A stretch of DNA of 64,000 bases, taken from positions 1,994,001 to 2,058,000 of the forward strand of contig NZ_JABWRF020000001.1 in NCBI RefSeq assembly GCF_014268805.2, in the 5' to 3' direction. The DNA is from Pseudomonas farsensis (lineage in GTDB: Bacteria > Pseudomonadota > Gammaproteobacteria > Pseudomonadales > Pseudomonadaceae). Every line of letters begins with the position of its first letter. Within the stretch, counting starts at the first letter, position 1. The notes beneath the pieces are model-generated. The model did no database searches and was not told where the DNA came from. It saw only the letters and a list, made by a program, of their open reading frames with translations. Shown piece by piece: positions 57,694 through 64,000 of the stretch. A program made the position numbers and the translations under genes.

Positions 57694-58815
57694 TCAGTGC
57701 TTCGGCAGCAAGTCCATTGTGCGCTCAACTTCGTTTATATCGATGGTAAAGCCATCGCCATCAGGGGTGCCGACCACAAATGCGAAGTGCTGCCCATCGC
57801 GGTCGGTCATGTATTTGTAATAACTGATAAAGCGGTTCGGCGGTTGCAAGGTGAATACGGTTCCACCCGGTTGCAAAACGTTCACCCCATGTACCAACTG
57901 GCTGCCCTCCACGCCCATAACTACCCTCGCGCCTGCGCAGGCCGCAATGATGGTCGGCACATCCAGCCTGAGTGGGTTGATGACACGAAAGCCCCATGTG
58001 ACGCGCATGTGCTCGGCCAACTCAAGCTCATTGCGCAGCAGGCGTAAATCGCCTTCGTGGCCACGCAGGATGAACACCCCCGGGTGTGGGGCATGCTCGA
58101 CGTGAGTCAGCAACTTGTCGCCCATGGCTCGGTAGCGCTGGTGCCGGCTGCGGTTGTGGCTCACATCATCGAAAAGCACCAGCTGATGAAAGAACGCAGT
58201 GCGCAGGCGCAGCGGGTTCATGCCCAGCCAGTCTTCGTACGGCGGGGCTTGAGTAAACAGCGGGTAACGTGCAGAAGGTGCCGTCGTTACCGGCACGCCC
58301 TCATCGCACGCCAGTGCGTAAGTCACGCAGTCTTCCATCAACCAGGTGCCGAACCAGGAGTTGCCGTTCTGGGTGCAGTAGATGGCCCCACGCTCGATTT
58401 CGTTTTCGACCAGCACGGGCGCAAAGCGCTGCGGCTTGAGGGTCAGCCAATGGCTGGCATTGCCTTTGTACAATGCACCATCGATCAACCACACGTTCTT
58501 GATCAGGTAGCCACGGGTAGGGCCTTGCTCGATGCTCAGGCCACCCGCCATGGTGGGGCCGGGATGCACGTAGGGGTAGAAACGCTGGCCCTCCCAGCCG
58601 GTCACCCGCTCCATCTGGCCTGGCAGATAGATCGCTGGGGGCGACACGGTGATTTCGCCGGGCGCGATATCCCAGCGTTTGTCGGCGATGCTCTTGAGGT
58701 CGGCCGCCGGTTGTCCGGTCAGGCGCTTCCTGAGCATGTGCCGGTAAGCAGCCAGTGACCAGGCATGCCGACGCGCCAGCGGCGGGTGCTCCGGCCTTGA
58801 GATATCAGTTCCCAT
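57694..58815 (-). CDS. glycosyltransferase, GT61 (DUF563) family
   Basis: The 373-residue protein has the DUF563 pattern: GTWLMEDCVTYALACDEGVP near the middle, a C-terminal FILRGHEGDLRLLRNELELA and the conserved IIAACAGARVVMGVEGSQLV followed by GGTVFTLQPPNRF. Eukaryotic GT61 members are xylosyl/GlcNAc transferases; bacterial ones occur in EPS and LPS loci. GGAGGG precedes the ATG. It is the second gene of a pair with the FemAB/GNAT-like gene (24-bp gap) and ends at a clear terminator. Confidence 0.87.
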   Translation of the reverse strand: MGTDISRPEHPPLARRHAWSLAAYRHMLRKRLTGQPAADLKSIADKRWDIAPGEITVSPPAIYLPGQMERVTGWEGQRFYPYVHPGPTMAGGLSIEQGPTRGYLIKNVWLIDGALYKGNASHWLTLKPQRFAPVLVENEIERGAIYCTQNGNSWFGTWLMEDCVTYALACDEGVPVTTAPSARYPLFTQAPPYEDWLGMNPLRLRTAFFHQLVLFDDVSHNRSRHQRYRAMGDKLLTHVEHAPHPGVFILRGHEGDLRLLRNELELAEHMRVTWGFRVINPLRLDVPTIIAACAGARVVMGVEGSQLVHGVNVLQPGGTVFTLQPPNRFISYYKYMTDRDGQHFAFVVGTPDGDGFTIDINEVERTMDLLPKH

Positions 58816-58839
58816 GCAATGCCCTCCGGGTCAAACCGT

Positions 58840-59994
58840 TCAGCTGGACAACACGCGCTCAAGCACCGGGGGCGAGGCAAACCCGGCGTAGCGGCTGCGC
58901 AAGGTATCGAGCAGGTGCTCGCCATGGCCTTCGCTGCCATATACGTAGATTTTGTGCAGGCCGCCGAATACCATTTCCTGATAGCGGCTGGCGACCTCTT
59001 CTTCGGTAGGCCCCGGCGGGATGCCCAGGTGCAGGGTCAGCTTGTTGCCTTCGACTGCAAATAATGGCGTATCCCAGAGAAAGCTCGCCCGCCCGGCCTT
59101 GGGCAGGCGCACGAACAGATAGGCATGGTTGTTCAGCCCATCGATGTCGCCGCCCCGTCGGCGCTTCCATTTCAGCAAGCCGTCATCAGGCCGCGCCAGG
59201 CACAGCCCGATATCGTAGTAGTCGTAGCCGTTCTGCAGCGCCCATTCCAAAGCCATGAAGGTGGTGATGGAGTTGACCTCGCGCAGTTTCTTGGCATCCG
59301 AGAACACCGCCTCGCAGTAGCCAAAACGCAAGGTGCTCCAGTAACGCTTGCCGCCGCGGGTAATCTCGCAGCCCAAATGGCAGGCCACTACTTCATCGCC
59401 CATTGTGATCAGGTCCAGGCGACCGACGCCCTTGGCCAGGCGGAACACATCATCGGTGGGAAACTGCGCCGCATGGATACCCTGGCGCGCTGTGGCGTAG
59501 GGGCGCAACAGCTCGCGGTCGGCCATGGCGATTTCGGCATCGTCAGTGGTTTGGCGCATCTGATACAGCGGCCTGTGCTTGCGGATACTGCGCCTCAGCT
59601 CGCTGTCGTAGCGCGCGGTGATGTCTTCAAGCGGGCGCCCCAGCGGCACCACGGCGCTCAGATAATGCGGCACCGACAAAGAACCGGCGGTGGGCACTTC
59701 GCTGATCATCACCACCTGCCGGGCTGCATCGGGGTTGGGGTCGGTGGCAAATTCGGGCTCGCTCTGGCGGTCCTTGCCCCCGATCAGCAGCTTGGCCATG
59801 GCGCGCTGCTGCTTGCGGCCCAGGTAAAGAATTTCGTAGGGGCTGTCGGGTTTCAGGCGAAAACGCGCCATTTCCCAGCGCCATAGACAAGCGCGACCCA
59901 GCGCGTCGCGTAACGAATTTGCAACAGTTCGCAATTCGTAGCGCAGTGAAGGGGAAACAAGCGTGCGCGCAGCACTGCCCAGCATTGCTTTCAT
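58840..59994 (-). CDS. FemAB/GNAT-like acyltransferase (Acetyltransf_6 type)
   Basis: A 384-residue protein. The central part has ITARYDSELRRSIRKHRPLY, the acceptor-side VVACHLGCEITRGGKRYWST and LREVNSITTFMALEWALQNG, then YDYYDIGLCLARPDDGLLKW. This is the BioF2/FemAB-like GNAT layout found in many polysaccharide clusters. It probably acylates an EPS sugar or attaches an aminoacyl group; the donor is unknown. The 214-bp region upstream (59995-60208) contains two TGATATCA palindromes. Confidence 0.8.
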   Translation of the reverse strand: MKAMLGSAARTLVSPSLRYELRTVANSLRDALGRACLWRWEMARFRLKPDSPYEILYLGRKQQRAMAKLLIGGKDRQSEPEFATDPNPDAARQVVMISEVPTAGSLSVPHYLSAVVPLGRPLEDITARYDSELRRSIRKHRPLYQMRQTTDDAEIAMADRELLRPYATARQGIHAAQFPTDDVFRLAKGVGRLDLITMGDEVVACHLGCEITRGGKRYWSTLRFGYCEAVFSDAKKLREVNSITTFMALEWALQNGYDYYDIGLCLARPDDGLLKWKRRRGGDIDGLNNHAYLFVRLPKAGRASFLWDTPLFAVEGNKLTLHLGIPPGPTEEEVASRYQEMVFGGLHKIYVYGSEGHGEHLLDTLRSRYAGFASPPVLERVLSS

Positions 59995-60072
59995 ATTTTC
60001 GTCCCTTTGCTGTGCCGTGCATCAGGGCGCTGCCGCCAAGCCCGGACCGGGCCTTGGGGTCGTTTAACACCT

Positions 60073-60166
60073 TGATATCACTGAATTAAACGGCTGCCAC
60101 GGTGGGTATGACTGAAAATAAGTAAAGATGCCGGACCGCCAGCTGGCAAGCGGCCAAGTGATATCA
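60073..60166. promoter_or_regulatory. paired TGATATCA palindromes upstream of the FemAB/GT61 pair
   Basis: TTGATATCACTG at 60072-60083 and its near-inverse AGTGATATCATTG at 60157-60169 lie 86 bp apart upstream of the acyltransferase gene. The same 12-mer TTGATATCACTG occurs upstream of the WcaJ gene (36669-36680). The shared core suggests a common regulator, unidentified. Confidence 0.4.
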
Positions 60167-60208
60167 TTGCAGAATATTTCATGACGCCAGCCTTCCGCCG
60201 CCCGCGCC

Positions 60209-62452
60209 CTACTCCGCTGCCGGGCGGCGCTGCGCGTGATTCTGTTGCAACCAGACGCGCAGCGCGTCTGCCGGCATGGGCCGGGCGAGCAGATAACCTT
60301 GGCCCTGGTCGCAACCGGCATTGCGCAGAAAGTCGTACTGCGCCTGGGTTTCGATGCCCTCGGCGGTGATCCGGTAGCCCAAGGCATGGCCCAGGTCGAT
60401 GATCGCCCGGGCGATGGCCACGGCGTCGTCGTCATCGGGCAGGTCCTTGATGAACGCACGGTCGATCTTCAGGTGGTCGATGGGCAAGGCGCGCAGGTAG
60501 GCAAGCGAGGAATAGCCGGTGCCGAAGTCGTCCACCGCCGTGGCCACGCCCATGGCCTGCAACTGGGCAAGCACCGCGCACGCCTGCTGCTGGCTTTCCA
60601 TCAGCAGGCTTTCGGTAATTTCCACCTCCAGCAGGCTCGCCGGCAGCCCATGTGCTTCAAGGGCACAGGCAAGGCTGGTGACATAGTCGCTGCGCTCGAT
60701 CTGCAGCGCGGCCACGTTGATTGCCAAGGTGCCGGGCAAGGCGTCATTGGCGCGCCACTCGGCGAGCTGCGCGCAGGCCAGCTCAAGCACCCGCTCGCCC
60801 AACGGGATTATCAGCCCGGTACGTTCGGCCAACGGGATGAACTCGCCCGGGGAGACCAACCCATGCTCCGGGTCGCGCCAGCGCAGCAGCGCCTCGACGC
60901 CTTCCAGGCGGCCACTGAACAGGTCCAGCTTTGGCTGATACCACAGCTCGAACTCGTTGTATTCGAGGGCCCGGCGCAGGTTGCGTTCAAGCTCCAGACG
61001 CTGGTTCAGGCGCGCCGTCATCTCGGGGTGATATGGCCGCCAGGCGTTGCGCCCACTCTCTTTGGCCGCGTACATGGCAATGTCGGCGTGGCGCAGCAGG
61101 CTGGCGGCGTCCTCGCCGTGCTGCGGAGACCAGGCCAGGCCAATGCTGCCCGTCACAAGGCTGGCATTGCCATTGAGGTCGAACGGCCGTTGCAGACAAC
61201 GCAGCAAAGCCCGCATCTGGTGACTGACCTGGCCTTGGGCGCCCTGCAGCATGAACACGAACTCGTCCCCGCCCAGACGGCACACGCGGTCCTGGGTATC
61301 GAGCTCCTGCAGAAACCGGGCAGTCGCTTTTTGCAGCAACAGATCGCCCATGGGGTGGCCAAGGCTGTCATTGACCTGCTTGAAACCGTCTATATCCAAC
61401 ATCAGCACTGCCAGCCCATGGCCACGCTCGATGGCCTGGTTGAGCTGCCGCTGGAACAACACGCGGTTGGGCAGACCGGTGATGGTGTCGTAGTGGGCCA
61501 GGCGCTCCAACTGCGCCTGGGACTGGCGCAGCTCCAGGTTGCGCAGCTCCAGTTGGCGTTGCTTGCGGTTGAGCTGGGCAACGAACAGGCTGAACAGCCC
61601 GGTGCAGCACAAGGCAAACAGAAACAGCGGCGAGCTGAACAGACTCAGGTTCGACCAGCCGCCGTAGGGCACGGCCACCATTTGCCAGACACCGCCGGGC
61701 ACCGCCACGCTCAGGCTCACCTGCGGGTCGTCGAACAGCCGCGCATTGCCCCAGATCAGCTCACCTGCCGCGCCCTTGCCGTCGCTGCCGCGTACGGCAA
61801 GCTCCAGGCCCGAACCGGGGCGCAGGCCGGCAGACTGCAACAGGCTGTCGATGTCGGCCACTATCGAGACGTTGCCCCAGTAAAACTTCACCCCGCGCTT
61901 GCCGTCGATGAACACCGGGCGCCGATAGATCAGCGCACGGCCGCCCTGCTCCAGCTGCAATGGCCCGGCCAGCACCGCCTGGCCGCGCTCGCGCGCCGTC
62001 TGCAGCAGCGGAAACTGCCGCGGCAGGTTGCGATAGTCCATGCCGATGATCGACTCGTTGCCCGGCAGCGGGTAGACATCGCGCACGACATCGGCGGGCG
62101 CCAGCACGATGTGCTTCATGTAAGGCAGTGATTTCAACGCATCGCGGGCCATAGCCTGGAAGTGCGGCGTACTGATAGCGCCATCCGCGCTGATCAACTG
62201 GGCGATGCCTTCAGCCTCGGCGAACGCTGCGCGCAGTTGCACTTCAAGCGCCCCCCGCACCCCGGACAGCCGCGCCGCCAGGTTGGCGACCTCTTCACTT
62301 TGCTCGCGCTGGGTATCCAGATGCCCGAGGGCCATCGACAGGCCAATGCCGACCACGGCAAAGCCTACCGGCAATACACGGCTGAAGGCCCGGCGCGCTG
62401 CGTTCGAAGCGCGCCCTGAGGGAGAAACGGCGGGGAATCTGCTGCGGGTCAT
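60209..62452 (-). CDS. CHASE-GGDEF-EAL cyclic-di-GMP signalling protein
   Basis: The 747-residue inner-membrane protein has TM1 (VLPVGFAVVGIGLSMALG), a periplasmic CHASE sensor (about 60-270, with IGMDYRNLPRQFPLLQ and LAGPLQLEQGGRALIYRRPV) and TM2 (SLFSSPLFLFALCCTGLFSL). A GGDEF domain with intact RLGGDEFVFML (near 393) and an EAL domain with GVEALLRWRD, DDFGTGYSSLAYLR, LKIDRAFIKD and ITAEGIET follow. Both halves look catalytically complete, so it may make or break c-di-GMP. ATG 62452 was chosen; the frame is open to 62635. Its place next to the EPS cluster suggests local control of polymer production. Confidence 0.95.
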   Translation of the reverse strand: MTRSRFPAVSPSGRASNAARRAFSRVLPVGFAVVGIGLSMALGHLDTQREQSEEVANLAARLSGVRGALEVQLRAAFAEAEGIAQLISADGAISTPHFQAMARDALKSLPYMKHIVLAPADVVRDVYPLPGNESIIGMDYRNLPRQFPLLQTARERGQAVLAGPLQLEQGGRALIYRRPVFIDGKRGVKFYWGNVSIVADIDSLLQSAGLRPGSGLELAVRGSDGKGAAGELIWGNARLFDDPQVSLSVAVPGGVWQMVAVPYGGWSNLSLFSSPLFLFALCCTGLFSLFVAQLNRKQRQLELRNLELRQSQAQLERLAHYDTITGLPNRVLFQRQLNQAIERGHGLAVLMLDIDGFKQVNDSLGHPMGDLLLQKATARFLQELDTQDRVCRLGGDEFVFMLQGAQGQVSHQMRALLRCLQRPFDLNGNASLVTGSIGLAWSPQHGEDAASLLRHADIAMYAAKESGRNAWRPYHPEMTARLNQRLELERNLRRALEYNEFELWYQPKLDLFSGRLEGVEALLRWRDPEHGLVSPGEFIPLAERTGLIIPLGERVLELACAQLAEWRANDALPGTLAINVAALQIERSDYVTSLACALEAHGLPASLLEVEITESLLMESQQQACAVLAQLQAMGVATAVDDFGTGYSSLAYLRALPIDHLKIDRAFIKDLPDDDDAVAIARAIIDLGHALGYRITAEGIETQAQYDFLRNAGCDQGQGYLLARPMPADALRVWLQQNHAQRRPAAE

Positions 62453-62591
62453 AAGCCTGAAATCGGGGGGCGATTCACACTCTATCGGCGCGCTGGCGGC
62501 AATGTTGAGCCAGACTGGTGTTTTTCCAATGGCTGGCGCATGCTCGTAGCTGAATCGCTTCACCCGGCCAAATACAAGAGGTGCAGTAACC

Positions 62592-64000
62592 ATGGATCGT
62601 CTGCTCGATACGCTGTTTCCCGCCCCTGCTGACATTCCCGAGGCCTGGCGCCTGGGCGAGCCGCTGGAGCAACGCGATTACCTGGTGGCCGGTGAACTCA
62701 GGCGCTGGGACGGCCCGTTGGCGACGGTGCGCAGCCCGGTGTGGCTGCAGGACGCCGAGGGTGAGCGACAGGTGATTCTGGGCAGCGCCCCGCTGCTGGA
62801 TGCCGACACCGCACTGCAAGCCCTGGACGCTGCAGTGCAAGCCTACGACAAAGGCCGGGGCGCCTGGCCCAACATGCGCGTAGCCGAGCGCATCCAGCAC
62901 GTCGAGGCATTTCTGGCGCGCATGCGCGAACAGCGTAGCGCGGTGGTCAAGCTGCTGATGTGGGAAATCGGCAAGAACCTCAAGGACTCCGAAAAGGAGT
63001 TCGACCGCACCTGTGACTACATCGTCGACACTATCAACGCCCTGAAAGACCTGGACCGACGCTCCAGCCGTTTCGAACTGGAGCAAGGCACCCTCGGCCA
63101 GATCCGTCGCGCACCGCTGGGCGTGGCGTTGTGCATGGGGCCTTACAACTACCCGCTCAACGAAACCTTCACCACGCTGATCCCGGCGTTGATCATGGGC
63201 AATACCGTGGTGTTCAAGCCGGCCAAGTTCGGTGTGCTGCTGATCCGTCCGCTGCTCGAAGCGTTCCGCGACAGCTTCCCGGCTGGGGTCATCAACGTCA
63301 TCTATGGCCGTGGCCGCGAGACCGTCAGCGCGCTGATGGCCAGTGGCAAGGTCGATGTATTTGCCTTCATCGGCACCCACAAGGCCGCCGCAGACCTGAA
63401 AAAACTCCACCCGCGCCCGCACAGGCTGCGCGCAGCCTTGGGCCTGGATGCCAAGAACCCCGGCATCGTGCTGGCTCAGGTCGACCTGGACAACGCCGTC
63501 GAAGAAGCGGTCACCGGCGCGCTGTCGTTCAATGGCCAGCGTTGCACGGCGTTGAAGATCCTGTTCGTGCACGAAGATGTGGTCGAGCCGTTTCTGGAAA
63601 AATTCCAGCGCAAGCTTGCAGCGCTCAAGCCCGGCATGCCGTGGGAGGCCGACGTAGCCCTGACGCCACTGCCTGAGGCGGGCAAACTGGACTACCTGAA
63701 CGGCCTGGTGGCCGACGCCACCGCCAAAGGCGCACAGGTGATCAACGAGGGCGGCGGGCAAAGCCGTGGGTCGTTCTTCTACCCCGCGCTCTTGTACCCG
63801 GTCAGCCCCCAGATGCGCGTGTACCACGAAGAGCAGTTCGGCCCGGTGGTGCCGGTGGTGCCCTACCGCGACCTGGAAACCGTCATCGACTATGTGCTCG
63901 ACTCGGACTTTGGCCAGCAATTGAGCCTGTTCGGCAACGACCCGGCCACCATCGGCGCGCTGGTTGATACATTCGCCAACCAGGTCGGGCGTATCAATAT
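62592..64000 (+). CDS. gapN: aldehyde dehydrogenase, NADP-dependent GapN-like (3' end outside window)
   Basis: An open frame from ATG 62592 (MDRLLDTLFPAPADIPEAWR) runs to the window edge, about 470 residues so far. It has the ALDH fold: APLGVALCMGPYNYPLNETF, NTVVFKPAKFGVLL, the cofactor loop FAFIGTHKAAADL, the nucleophile Cys318 in LSFNGQRCTALKI and YHEEQFGPVVPVVPYRD. Family resemblance is to non-phosphorylating glyceraldehyde-3-phosphate dehydrogenase. The usual general-base motif ELGGK reads GLDAK here, so the Glu is Gly284, while the 34-residue spacing to the Cys is kept. It is divergent from the c-di-GMP gene with a 139-bp gap. Confidence 0.88.
   Translation, partial: MDRLLDTLFPAPADIPEAWRLGEPLEQRDYLVAGELRRWDGPLATVRSPVWLQDAEGERQVILGSAPLLDADTALQALDAAVQAYDKGRGAWPNMRVAERIQHVEAFLARMREQRSAVVKLLMWEIGKNLKDSEKEFDRTCDYIVDTINALKDLDRRSSRFELEQGTLGQIRRAPLGVALCMGPYNYPLNETFTTLIPALIMGNTVVFKPAKFGVLLIRPLLEAFRDSFPAGVINVIYGRGRETVSALMASGKVDVFAFIGTHKAAADLKKLHPRPHRLRAALGLDAKNPGIVLAQVDLDNAVEEAVTGALSFNGQRCTALKILFVHEDVVEPFLEKFQRKLAALKPGMPWEADVALTPLPEAGKLDYLNGLVADATAKGAQVINEGGGQSRGSFFYPALLYPVSPQMRVYHEEQFGPVVPVVPYRDLETVIDYVLDSDFGQQLSLFGNDPATIGALVDTFANQVGRIN

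Noticed and set aside
60036..60057. Palindrome CCAAGCCCGG/CCGGGCCTTGG as terminator of the c-di-GMP gene
   Set aside because: It lies about 150 bp downstream and lacks a T-run; function not supportable.
60236..62131. 631-codon plus-strand frame opposite the c-di-GMP gene
   Set aside because: Antisense shadow of a gene with complete GGDEF and EAL motifs.
62475..63920. 481-codon minus-strand frame opposite the GapN-like gene
   Set aside because: The plus strand encodes a convincing aldehyde dehydrogenase that simply runs off the window.

Overview
The window looks like a chromosomal segment of the Pseudomonas putida group. The GC-rich codon use, the lexA2-imuA-imuB-dnaE2 SOS cassette, a MexEF-OprN type efflux operon, a pea-like exopolysaccharide cluster and the extragenic palindromes all point there. 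That placement rests on recalled gene families and gene order, not on a database search. I saw no rRNA, tRNA, CRISPR array or insertion sequence.

Left part (1-21.1 kb): a LysR regulator and a YeaE-like aldo/keto reductase; then, on the minus strand, the complete damage-inducible mutasome (lexA2, imuA, imuB, dnaE2) with a LexA2-type operator at the lexA2 start; a HAD phosphatase, a MocR-type regulator, a CynX-like MFS transporter, an AhpD-like protein and a short RHS-core protein with a variable tail. At 13.1-20.2 kb lies a scavenging-type locus: orphan sulfonate/nitrate-type binding protein, aldo/keto reductase, flavin-dependent LLM monooxygenase, TonB-dependent receptor and a divergent LacI-type regulator, with two copies of a TTAGCGCTAA palindrome in the divergent intergenic region. 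An EI24-domain membrane protein follows.

Middle (21.1-35 kb): the mexE-mexF-oprN operon with a LysR/MexT-like box in front and a clear intrinsic terminator behind; then a composite repeat element and a 7.4-kb RHS gene broken by nine single-base frameshifts without any nonsense mutation between them.

Right part (35.1-60 kb): an exopolysaccharide cluster in four transcription blocks. A 12-gene minus-strand operon (47.15 to 35.13 kb) encodes the flippase, a Tat-signal microprotein with a GMC oxidoreductase, two hexapeptide acyltransferases, four glycosyltransferases plus a WecG-type transferase, a VirK-like protein and the initiating phosphoglucosyl transferase. A plus-strand block carries the polymerase, a secreted clan-A glycoside hydrolase and galE. 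A minus-strand block carries the export machinery (OPX, outer-membrane barrel, Wzz-like copolymerase, BY-kinase), headed by a 58-residue protein with a PEP-CTERM/VPLPA-like tail. A last pair is a GT61-type glycosyltransferase and a FemAB/GNAT-like protein. Together they can initiate, assemble, modify, flip, polymerise, trim and export a polysaccharide by a Wzx/Wzy route. A CHASE-GGDEF-EAL protein and a truncated GapN-like aldehyde dehydrogenase close the window.

Two inverted copies of a roughly 240-bp composite palindromic element (27.2-27.44 kb and 52.5-52.76 kb) bracket the RHS gene and the main EPS operons.
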